From a candidate division FCPU426 bacterium (GTDB lineage Bacteria > Oederibacteriota > PGYV01 > Palsa-1178), in NCBI GenBank assembly GCA_003167475.1, contig PMTB01000081.1:1-18908 (forward strand): DNA of 18,908 nt, written 5' to 3'. Under the pieces are notes generated by a model. It worked only from the letters and a program-made list of their open reading frames with translations, ran no database searches and was not told the DNA's origin. The position numbers and the translations under genes were made by a program. Numbering within the stretch: the stretch's first letter is position 1; each line of letters opens with the position of its first letter. This document shows, in pieces, positions 1-7,151 of this stretch.

Positions 1-841
1 GTGGCTGTCAGCGTGAAAGTCGGGCTCGGCGTATTTGTGGGCGTGTCGGTCGGCGTATTGGTGGCGCTATTCACAGGCGTATCCGTATAGGTCGGCGTGT
101 ACGTCCTGGTAAAAGTATCCGTGGGCGTGGCCGTATATGTGGAAGACTGAGTGTATGTCATGGTGTAAGTGGGCGTGAATGTCTGCGTGGGCGAAGCTGT
201 GTCGGTATTGGTCTGCGTGAATGTGGGCGTATCAGTTGGCGTCACTGTTCTTGTAAATATGGTATCAGTTGACGTTTCAGTTATAGTCGGCGTGGCTGTC
301 CTTGTGCTCGAGGGCGTATTTGACTGTGTATATGTGGCCGTCGGGGTAAAGGTCGGGGTGTAAGTTTTCGTGTCAGACTGGGTCGGTGTTGGCGTATATG
401 TGTTCGTGGCCGTAAAAGTCGGCGTTGATGTAAATGTGGGGGTGGCGGTGGGCGTCGCGGTTTTTGTATATTTTGTAAAAGTATCGGTGGGGGATATTGA
501 CGGGGTCATTGTCTTTGTCGGCGTATATGTCGGCGAAAATGACTGCGTGGGTGTGGCTGTGTATGTGGAAGTATAGGTGGATGTCGGTGAAGGGCTTACC
601 GTGTTCGTAAAGGTAGACGTTGTAGTCTTTGTGGGCGTGTTGGTCGGAGTATATGACTGGGTGGGCGTGTATGTAAATGTAGGCGTGGCCGTCCTGGTCG
701 GTGTATTGGATGAAGTCGGCGTGGCTGTCATGGTGAAAGTATAAGTCGGGGTAAAAGTCCTGGTGCGCGTATATGTCGGCGAATTCGGGTTTATTGTCGG
801 CGTCGCCGTGAATGTGGGTGTCTGCGTGAATGTCGGGCTCC
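1..841 (-). repeat. Thr/Pro-rich degenerate repeat coding segment
   Basis: Read on the minus strand this segment encodes at least 279 residues (from ~690 of the large surface protein) built from short units such as TPTFTATPT, TYTPT and TNTPT, with Phe, Tyr, Asn, Asp, Lys, Gln, Arg or Ser between the Thr/Pro pairs. On the plus strand it appears as GTCGGCGTAT/GTGGGCGTG-like strings. All four Thr codons are used in mixed order, so the pattern is kept at protein level and is not a fresh DNA duplication. Such segments are typically extended, probably glycosylated linkers or stalks in secreted proteins (family knowledge; glycosylation here is inferred). Confidence 0.9.
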
Positions 842-2906
842 AGCAGAGCACATCAGTGTCCACCCAGTTTGAGGCGATGCTGGCAAGGCCGGTAAAACCT
901 ATCAAAGCCTGGTTCGAGATCGTGACGCATCCCGATGAAGGCCCCCACCAGGTGTACGAACCTGATGTCATTGAAACGCTGCCGAGGGTCCACTTAACCA
1001 CAGTTCCCGGCGCCCCTCCCGGTGTGCATCCTCCGGAACAACCGGCATAGTTCACGCCCACGGGAACGGTGTCGTAAATATTAGTGGATGCGGGCGTTGA
1101 CCTCATTTCATAAACTGTGAAATTGTCATATGAGTCCTGAACTCCTCCGCTGTCGCCTGTCTGCTGGTTCACTCCCGGCCTCCAGACATTTGCCGGATAA
1201 GTCCCCGTGCCGTCGCACAGCCAGTCAGCCGTGCCAATCGCGGTATTGTTGTAATCTATATCCCAGTTCGGCGGTTCGGGATCGCCCTTTGCCCATATTT
1301 TAGCCTGTATATGCTGTCCCCCGGCTATATTTGTCACAAGGACCCTGACCCTGTACCATTTTTTTGCCGATATCCTGCCGACCTGTGGAGTGTCCGTCCA
1401 CGAACCTACTGGCCCGGTATTATTACCGCAGTACTGAACAGCGCCGCCGCATTGTGATATCATGAAGCGGTGCGGGAACTCGTCTATGGAAGCTATGACG
1501 CCTATGGACCTTGAATTGGCCGCATCGGTGTAACCATTTGATCTAATAATAATTTCAGCATCCGCACCAACATATCCTGAGTCTTGGATATATAGGTCCG
1601 ATACAATCATCCCGCTGCAAAAATTATCCGAAGTATTTGCCGGGTCGCCATCGTCAAGCAGTAACCCCGGGTAAGTAGCACTTGTGGAGCTGGCTGTGAT
1701 ATACCTTCCTCCGGTATTGCAGGGATCCGATATAGTCCAGGTCCCATACTCTCCTCCGGGGGTAGGAAGAAATCTCCAACCCGAGGGAGGACCTGAAGTT
1801 TGATTGTAAGTACCCGTTGTGATTGAATCAAAAGGCTGAAAGTTCTTTAGAGCATAACCATTGACGTCGTATGAAACCACGTATGTAATATTTGACCCTG
1901 ACAGGACTGAAGCGGCGACTGCATTTTTTTGTATTGATATCGCCGGCATGCCCGCAATAATGGTGGCCGCGGAAGTTTTATTTGTCGCACCCTGCGTGCC
2001 CGAGGCTGTGTCCGTGTACGCGGTGCCCGCGACAGGGGTGGCGCCGTTATATTTCAAAAGCATCCAAACGGTCCCGGTCTGGGCACCCGCCGAGGCGGCC
2101 CTTGAAGGGAATGTCCATGAAAAAGTACCGGAAGTTGCGCCTATGGCCGGGCCTGTCACTGTGACCGCGGCGCTGTTAGTGGGGCCGTATGATACCAGGG
2201 AAAACTGCCCGCCGGCAAGTATCGGGTCCGTTACGGTAAAAGCCCCGCTTCCGCCGTAGGAATAATCCACGGCAAAAAGGACCTCATCGCCCGTGGACTG
2301 CAGGACCCCTTCATATCTTTTTGTGATCGTAAAATTAGGCGCGGGCACGGCGATCGGGAGCGTTATCTTGCCCATGCAGGCCGGGGACATGCCGAGCCAG
2401 TCGCTTGTCTGCATATTCGAGTTTCTTGTGCCCACGTATAAATATAAGTTAGTCGGGTTGCAGGATGTAAAATAATCCGCTGTGGGTATGTGCACATTGT
2501 ATACGAGGGTCATGCTCACGCCGTTTGCGTTGCCGCAATCGAGGCAGTCATTCGTGGTCGCTCCAAGCGAAGTATAAGTCACGCCGAGCGCCCCGCCGCT
2601 GGGGAAAGTCACGTCTTTTACGTCGACTCCGTTTATATCGACGAGGAAAACCTGTCCGCCGGAACCCGGGGCCTGGGGGGTATTGTAGGTGGATATCGCC
2701 ATTGCCAAAGCCACTGCCTGCCATTCCGAAGCGCATAATTTCACAGTGACGACGGCAAGATCGCCATAAGTCGGGTTGGGAGGGTTGATAGATACCGAGG
2801 TGATTTTACCGTCGGCAAAAATGGATATAAATGAAACCATACTTATGATGGCCGCCATTAAAACAACTTTGATAAAACCGGCTGTCGAGCTTGGTTCAGT
2901 CTTCAT
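1..2906 (-). CDS. Large secreted multidomain surface protein with Thr/Pro repeat linker (3' end beyond window)
   Basis: The frame stays open from an ATG at 2906 to the left edge: 968 codons without a stop, so the C-terminus is missing. The start is preceded by a GGGG stretch 7 nt upstream. Residues 1-35 look like a signal peptide with a hydrophobic core (VVLMAAIISMVSFISIFA). Residues ~36-320 are beta-rich with several cysteines. At 323 (ISIQKNAVAASVLSGSNITY) a DUF11-like strand pattern begins. Residues ~360-600 resemble a concanavalin/LamG-type jelly roll (KKWYRVRVLVTNIAGG, then DSYDNFTVYEM). From ~603 DUF11-like strands resume (NIYDTVPVGVNYAG). From ~690 on it is Thr/Pro-rich repeat. Such proteins are usually exported and cell-surface or extracellular; by analogy with the neighbour at 3202-4932 a FlgD-like terminal domain may follow outside the window (inference). 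It has its own promoter at 3030-3058. No enzymatic motif is seen; adhesion or structural role is a guess. Confidence 0.85.
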   Translation of the reverse strand, partial: MKTEPSSTAGFIKVVLMAAIISMVSFISIFADGKITSVSINPPNPTYGDLAVVTVKLCASEWQAVALAMAISTYNTPQAPGSGGQVFLVDINGVDVKDVTFPSGGALGVTYTSLGATTNDCLDCGNANGVSMTLVYNVHIPTADYFTSCNPTNLYLYVGTRNSNMQTSDWLGMSPACMGKITLPIAVPAPNFTITKRYEGVLQSTGDEVLFAVDYSYGGSGAFTVTDPILAGGQFSLVSYGPTNSAAVTVTGPAIGATSGTFSWTFPSRAASAGAQTGTVWMLLKYNGATPVAGTAYTDTASGTQGATNKTSAATIIAGMPAISIQKNAVAASVLSGSNITYVVSYDVNGYALKNFQPFDSITTGTYNQTSGPPSGWRFLPTPGGEYGTWTISDPCNTGGRYITASSTSATYPGLLLDDGDPANTSDNFCSGMIVSDLYIQDSGYVGADAEIIIRSNGYTDAANSRSIGVIASIDEFPHRFMISQCGGAVQYCGNNTGPVGSWTDTPQVGRISAKKWYRVRVLVTNIAGGQHIQAKIWAKGDPEPPNWDIDYNNTAIGTADWLCDGTGTYPANVWRPGVNQQTGDSGGVQDSYDNFTVYEMRSTPASTNIYDTVPVGVNYAGCSGGCTPGGAPGTVVKWTLGSVSMTSGSYTWWGPSSGCVTISNQALIGFTGLASIASNWVDTDVLCWSPTFTQTPTFTATPTINPNSPTYTRTRTFTPTYTFTMTATPTSSNTPTRTATPTFTYTPTQSYTPTNTPTKTTTSTFTNTVSPSPTSTYTSTYTATPTQSFSPTYTPTKTMTPSISPTDTFTKYTKTATPTATPTFTSTPTFTATNTYTPTPTQSDTKTYTPTFTPTATYTQSNTPSSTRTATPTITETSTDTIFTRTVTPTDTPTFTQTNTDTASPTQTFTPTYTMTYTQSSTYTATPTDTFTRTYTPTYTDTPVNSATNTPTDTPTNTPSPTFTLTA

Positions 2907-3029
2907 TTCGCATCCCCATTTAAATAAATATAAACTTGCACGTAAAACAATCAATCCAAAATTTTCCGCTTAAACGGTTAAACGATATGACAAATAATAT
3001 GCGCTAAAGTTTCTCTTTATTTTCAACTG

Positions 3030-3058
3030 ATTATATACGTTTAAATAGGTATAGTCAA
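3030..3058 (-). promoter_or_regulatory. Sigma70-type promoter for the large surface protein
   Basis: On the minus strand TTGACT (3053-3058) and TATAAT (3030-3035) are separated by exactly 17 bases. Transcription would start near 3023, leaving a leader of about 117 nt before the ATG at 2906. The leader region holds TTAAACG twice in direct orientation (plus strand, ~2970-2985) and once more inverted within the promoter spacer, a possible operator. No riboswitch fold was recognised. Confidence 0.75.
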
Positions 3059-3158
3059 CAGTTGTTAAAATTGGGTTTTATGATGCGGGACAATGCCGCT
3101 AACCGGTTCAAATGAGGTTATCAATGATGTTTTTTTGATTTAGTACGGTTAAAATGCG

Positions 3159-3186
3159 AAAGGCGGGGCTTTCGCCCCGCCTTTTT
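3159..3186. terminator. Strong hairpin terminator, bidirectional
   Basis: AAAGGCGGGGC (3159-3169) pairs with GCCCCGCCTTT (3174-3184) around a TTTC loop, which reads as a GAAA tetraloop on the minus strand. It lies 16 bases after the stop of the gene ending at 3202, so it should end that transcript. The best T-run (TTTTT) follows on the plus-strand side; on the minus-strand side the tract is weaker (TTTCGCATTTT). The AT-rich stretch from here to 2907 carries only the promoter described separately. Confidence 0.85.
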
Positions 3187-3201
3187 ATAAGCCATATCTT
3201 A

Positions 3202-4932
3202 TTATTTTTTAACCGCTATCTTCCTTGTAAGCGTATATTTCCCCGCCGGATCCTTGACTATTATTTTCAGCGTATAGACACCGACCGCAAGCGACATATT
3301 CCTGTCGGTCATGCCGTTCCAGCAGTATGAATTGTATCCTTTTCTTCCGCCAGGAAAAGCCCCCGCGCTGAAATTCTTTTTCCATACCTGGCTACCCGAG
3401 AAACTGTAAAGCGTCATGTCCACTTCCGCGTCGGAATTCAGGTAGTACTCGATGGTCGTCATCTCAATAGCCGGATTGAAAGGATTCGGGAAATTCCTCG
3501 CTATTTTTGTATCTATGATATCGGCGAACTCAAACTGTTTGGTCTGGGCCGCGGCGATCCCCTGGACAGACGCAGACACCGTGGTGATGGTATTGCTTGA
3601 AGCGGTCACGGTAATATAGGCGTACCCGTAAACATCCGTAATCACGGGTTTTATTATAGACAGCGAGCCGTTGGAATCCTTAAGCATTCCGCCGCCGTCA
3701 ATGACCGAGAAGTTTACCGCCGTATTGGATACCGGGTTTAAGTATGTGTCGCTGATCTTGACTTTAAGCACCGCGTTCTCGTTTTTATTAAGCTTGACCT
3801 TGTCAGCGTCAAGCGTAAATGAAGCCGGCGCCGCCGCGTATATGACTATGACATTCGAATACTTGCTCGGCAGATAGCCGTTATTTATCGACTTTGTGCC
3901 GTAATAAACAGGGCTTATCTTAATGCCCGTTACGTCATTCGGGGAGGATTTAATGTAATTCACCGTAAAATCAACCGTGCCGTTGCTCAAAGGAGCTATA
4001 GGCTGCGCCACCGGGAGCAGTCCGGGATTCAAAGAATTACCCGCAAAATCTATTGCCGCTATCTGCACTGTGTCGTTGAATCCGGGTATGGGCACTCCGT
4101 CTGGCGGCGCGAAATGCGACATCACCACCGTAGCCGTGAAGTTCTGCCCCGCCACAGCCGACGCCGGGCCCTTTGCCCAGATATAAAAATCATTTAAGGA
4201 CGCGAAAAACACCTGTTGTGTCTCGAACTTAAGCGGGTCTCCCATGTCCCTGGCAGTGATGCCGTACGGGGCCGAGAGGTCCGGGTTCGGATAGAGCGTT
4301 GCCGCGAATATCGTATTTGCCTTTGCGTCCACTGACATATCTATGGATGACGGAGTGACGGCTTTTCCGTTGGATGTCGTTTCTATCCTGACTTTCGGAA
4401 ATCCGGAATTTATGGTGTTATAGTAGGAATCCACCGCGAGCACGGTCACGTAAAAAGGAGCGGTGGTGGTCTGGGTGAGGGGCCATCCTGTGTAGCCTGC
4501 GGCGGTTCCCGGCGCCCATGTCATGCCGGCCATGATGACAAACGGACCTGTGTAAACATTCGGGGTCACTATTTTAAAAGCGGTCCCCGTGGCGCCTGTA
4601 GGCGCGTCAACACAAGTGAGGGTAAGCGGCAGGGCCGAACCTAAAACCTGTATGATGCCGGTCCATCTGCCGGATGTAAAAGTCTGGGTCAAAGTGTTCC
4701 CTGTTTCATTTATTATAATGTCGCCTATTGACGCGTTGAACCCTATGGGCCCTATAAAATCGGTTTTTTGCGCGCCCAGAACATCGTTGGCCGTGATGGT
4801 TATGGCCAGCTGTGTGCCTGCCGCGACGGTCGCGCCGCCGCCCAAAACAATGGAAAAATCCCGCAAAGCGTCGGCGGATAAAACCGCGGAAAAGGCTGTT
4901 ATAAGGATGATGGCCGAGATGATTTTTTTCAT
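3202..4932 (-). CDS. Secreted Ig-like protein with FlgD-like C-terminal domain
   Basis: The protein has 576 residues. Residues 1-22 form a signal peptide (MKKIISAIILITAFSAVLSA) with a small-residue cleavage region. Residues ~25-365 are beta-rich Ig-like modules without clear family identity. Residues ~368-470 resemble a bacterial Ig-like (invasin/Big_1) domain: PASFTLDADKVKLNKNENAV, then the YGYAYITVTAS strand. Residues 479-576 match the FlgD-like/Por-type C-terminal module: FPNPFNPAIEMTTIEYYL, an SFSGSQVW strand, WNGMTDRN and GVYTLKIIV. That module is common at the ends of secreted proteins in Bacteroidota and many uncultivated phyla, where it can act in sorting or anchoring. The start follows GGGAG by 5-6 nt. 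The gene begins 21 bases from a palindromic element (4954-5120) and ends at a strong hairpin. I see no promoter of its own; expression may come from within the element or by readthrough. Function unknown; structural or adhesive role inferred. Confidence 0.9.
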   Translation of the reverse strand: MKKIISAIILITAFSAVLSADALRDFSIVLGGGATVAAGTQLAITITANDVLGAQKTDFIGPIGFNASIGDIIINETGNTLTQTFTSGRWTGIIQVLGSALPLTLTCVDAPTGATGTAFKIVTPNVYTGPFVIMAGMTWAPGTAAGYTGWPLTQTTTAPFYVTVLAVDSYYNTINSGFPKVRIETTSNGKAVTPSSIDMSVDAKANTIFAATLYPNPDLSAPYGITARDMGDPLKFETQQVFFASLNDFYIWAKGPASAVAGQNFTATVVMSHFAPPDGVPIPGFNDTVQIAAIDFAGNSLNPGLLPVAQPIAPLSNGTVDFTVNYIKSSPNDVTGIKISPVYYGTKSINNGYLPSKYSNVIVIYAAAPASFTLDADKVKLNKNENAVLKVKISDTYLNPVSNTAVNFSVIDGGGMLKDSNGSLSIIKPVITDVYGYAYITVTASSNTITTVSASVQGIAAAQTKQFEFADIIDTKIARNFPNPFNPAIEMTTIEYYLNSDAEVDMTLYSFSGSQVWKKNFSAGAFPGGRKGYNSYCWNGMTDRNMSLAVGVYTLKIIVKDPAGKYTLTRKIAVKK

Positions 4933-4953
4933 TTTTTCTCCCTTTTTTTAGCC

Positions 4954-5120
4954 GTCATTGCGAGGAGCGAACCCCTCAGCGACGAAGCCTATAGTCCATG
5001 GAACTTCATGGAAACCTCTGTTCTTTTGCGGGCATCGTATTATTAGTCATGAATCCAAAACTTATCATGGAACAGGGATTGCTTCGTCGGCATAATACAA
5101 GTACGCCTCCTCGCAATGAC
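4954..5120. repeat. Palindromic GTCATTGCGA element, copy 1 (MITE/REP-like)
   Basis: The 167-bp unit has perfect 14-bp terminal inverted repeats (GTCATTGCGAGGAG at 4954-4967 and its complement at 5107-5120). Inside them is a second inverted pair, CGACGAAGC (4980-4988) and GCTTCGTCG (5081-5089). It shares a 24-bp identical block (4981-5004) and a 16-bp block (5016-5031) with copy 2 at 12672-12863. It encodes no protein. The motif is one I recognise as a widespread bacterial intergenic palindrome; the exact family was not searched. It separates the PilB-like gene from the Ig-like gene and could fold in RNA as a long hairpin. Confidence 0.85.
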
Positions 5121-5153
5121 AGCCTGCGGACTGCATAAACTAAAATCCGGAAT

Positions 5154-7148
5154 TTAACTTATTTTCATGTACTCCTCGACGGTCGTTATCCCCTGCAGGA
5201 CTTTCAGCAGCGCGTCTTCCTTGAGCGAGTTCATGCCGGCTTTTTTGTTTTCTTCCTTTATCTTTTTTACGCCTTCGCCGGAGTTGAACATATCCTTTAT
5301 CTTTTCCGTGATGGGCAGCATTTCAAAAACAGCCGTCCTGCCTTTGTATCCGGTGCCCGCGCATGCCGCGCAGCCGTTGCCTTTGTGCAGGAGGACCTGC
5401 TTGTTGGTGGCCGTACCGCCGAGCATTTTGAGCATGTCCGGGTTTGCCTCGTAGGATACCCTGCAGCGGTCGCAGACTTTCCTTATAAGGCGCTGGCTTA
5501 CGGCGGCCATGGTATTGGAATAGACCACATACGGCTCGATGCCGAAATTAATTATCGACTGAAGCGCCTGGTACGGGTCGTTCGCCCTTATGCCGGCTAT
5601 CACCAGGTGCCCGCTGGATATCATGTCAAATATGGCTTCCGCGGTTTCTTTATTGGGAATGTCGCCGACCGTGATGACATCGCAGTCCTGGTCAGCCAGA
5701 TAGTGCAGTACCTGACCGTAGCTTTTCCTGCTCACCTTTGTCTGATTTATTCCCGGTATGATATAGTTGGACGAAGTGTCATCGATGGAGAAAATATTCA
5801 CGTTAGGGGTGTTCAATTCGGACATGGTCGAGTACATGGTCGTGGCCTTGCCGGAATTCGTCGGGCCCGAAACAAGTATGAGCCCGTAAGGCAGGTGTAT
5901 GGTTTTCCTGTAAAGATCCAGCACGCTGTCATCCATGCCCATCTGGTTCAAAGGGATGATAGTGGAATCGGCCCTGATGATGCGCAGGACTATTTTTTCC
6001 CCGAACAATGTCGGGAAAGTATACACGGCCATATTGATCTCTTTGCCTGCCACCCTGATCTTAAGTTTTGATTCCTGCGGCGTGGTTTTCTCGTTCACGT
6101 TCATCTGCGCCAGCTCTTTTATCTTGTTCAAAAGCCCGGTGTACAGGGTTTTCGGCGGCGAATCCACTTCATAGAGCGCGCCGTCTATCCTGCGCCTTAT
6201 CCTGCATTTATCCGGGAAAGGTTCCACGTGTATGTCCGTGGCATTGGTGTCATATGCTTCCGATATAAGCGCCGTTAAAAATGTGTTTACAGGCGTGTCC
6301 GCTGATACGGAAGTTTGCGGCTGCTGCGAAGGCTGGTTGTACTGCTGCATTGGCGGCAGCGGCTCCGGGGCGGCCTGCTGGAACTGCGGTTTCGGCGCCT
6401 GATACTGTTGCTGTTGTTGTTGCTGCTGGGGCGGCACATATGCCGGCGCCTGGTACTGCGGCGTGGATGGGGCCTGCTGCTGTTGCTGCTGGGGCGGCAC
6501 ATACGCCGGCGCCTGGTATTGCGGCGTGGACGGAGACTGGTACTGCTGCCTCGGCTGTTCCTCTTTTTTGGGGGCTTCATTGCCGAATGGCGCGCGCTGT
6601 ATCTTGTACGGGGCTTCCTCTTTCGGTTTGGAGCGGCCCATAGGCGTGGCGAGTATGTCATCGAGCTCGTCCACCCTGGCCCTGGCTATCTCCCCTGTTT
6701 CCTCATCCTTAAAACCAAAATATTTATCTATCATTTTCTTTATGTCTTCCGGGGGCGCGAGCCTCGTGTCTATCTCGCTCCTTGTTGTGGCTTTAAGGTC
6801 GTCAACCACGAGGAAATTAAGCGGATCGGACATGGCCACAGTTATGACCTTGCCCTGCTTGCTTACGGGTATGAGTTTTTCATTGCGCATCAGCGGCTCG
6901 GGAAGGAATTTCAAGACATCCGGCCGGAGTTCCCCGACCTCGTCGAGATTTATAAAGGGCACGCCCATCTGATAGCCGAGGAAGGTCCAGAGGATCTCCT
7001 TGGAAATGTAGCGCATTTTTATAAGTATTTCTCCGATCTTTGTGCCCGTTCTTTTCTGCTCTTCGAGCGCGTCCTTTAACTGCTCCTTGGTTATGATACC
7101 TTCTTCAAGCAGCATCTCCCCTATAAGCATGTTCTTGGCTTTGGCCAT
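5154..7148 (-). CDS. MshEN-containing PilB/GspE-like ATPase with degenerate catalytic boxes
   Basis: The product has 664 residues. Residues 1-145 are a T2SSE_N/MshEN-type domain (LIGEMLLEEGIITKEQLKDAL; IGEILI), a fold that binds c-di-GMP or ATP in relatives, but the usual RLG and G positions are altered. Residues ~165-285 are a Pro/Gln-rich linker with a 21-residue tandem repeat. Residues ~288-400 are the N2 domain (ATDIHVEPFPDKCRIRRRID) and ~400-664 the ATPase core. Walker A reads GPTNSGKATT (428-437): Lys434 is kept but Ala replaces Ser/Thr. The Asp box is IDDT instead of IEDP. The Walker B/GEIRD region reads VGDIPN (494-499). The His box HTND reads RAND (521-524). PQDGR is PQESK (357-361). 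The zinc motif C559/C562-C593/C596 is intact. It starts 3 bases after the Hsp70 gene, with its GAGAGG ribosome site inside that gene's last codons. No pilins, PilC or PilT lie nearby. Best read as a PilB paralogue with reduced or lost ATP hydrolysis. Confidence 0.9.
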   Translation of the reverse strand: MAKAKNMLIGEMLLEEGIITKEQLKDALEEQKRTGTKIGEILIKMRYISKEILWTFLGYQMGVPFINLDEVGELRPDVLKFLPEPLMRNEKLIPVSKQGKVITVAMSDPLNFLVVDDLKATTRSEIDTRLAPPEDIKKMIDKYFGFKDEETGEIARARVDELDDILATPMGRSKPKEEAPYKIQRAPFGNEAPKKEEQPRQQYQSPSTPQYQAPAYVPPQQQQQQAPSTPQYQAPAYVPPQQQQQQQQYQAPKPQFQQAAPEPLPPMQQYNQPSQQPQTSVSADTPVNTFLTALISEAYDTNATDIHVEPFPDKCRIRRRIDGALYEVDSPPKTLYTGLLNKIKELAQMNVNEKTTPQESKLKIRVAGKEINMAVYTFPTLFGEKIVLRIIRADSTIIPLNQMGMDDSVLDLYRKTIHLPYGLILVSGPTNSGKATTMYSTMSELNTPNVNIFSIDDTSSNYIIPGINQTKVSRKSYGQVLHYLADQDCDVITVGDIPNKETAEAIFDMISSGHLVIAGIRANDPYQALQSIINFGIEPYVVYSNTMAAVSQRLIRKVCDRCRVSYEANPDMLKMLGGTATNKQVLLHKGNGCAACAGTGYKGRTAVFEMLPITEKIKDMFNSGEGVKKIKEENKKAGMNSLKEDALLKVLQGITTVEEYMKIS
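6414..6533 (-). repeat. Tandem 63-bp repeat in Pro/Gln linker
   Basis: Two adjacent copies of a 63-bp unit encode PSTPQYQAPAYVPPQQQQQ (residues 206-225 and 227 onward) in the linker of the PilB-like protein. The copies differ at only a few, mostly third, positions, which points to a fairly recent duplication. The poly-Gln runs use CAA and CAG mixed. This segment also creates a long Leu/Arg-rich antisense frame that is not a gene. Confidence 0.85.
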
Positions 7149-7151
7149 AAG

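Noticed and set aside
1..841. Possible CRISPR or DNA tandem repeat array
   Set aside because: Units are short, variable and in frame with a Thr/Pro protein pattern; there are no constant repeats with unique spacers.
169..1050. Val/Gly-rich plus-strand frames
   Set aside because: They are the complement of the Thr/Pro repeat; the minus strand is open over the whole 2906 bases with a signal peptide and promoter.
5385..6071. 228-codon plus-strand frame
   Set aside because: Antisense to the conserved ATPase core of the PilB-like gene; no domain features.
6315..7079. 254-codon plus-strand frame rich in Leu and Arg
   Set aside because: It is antisense to the poly-Gln/Pro linker and MshEN domain of the PilB-like gene; composition is explained by the complement of CAG/CCG codons.
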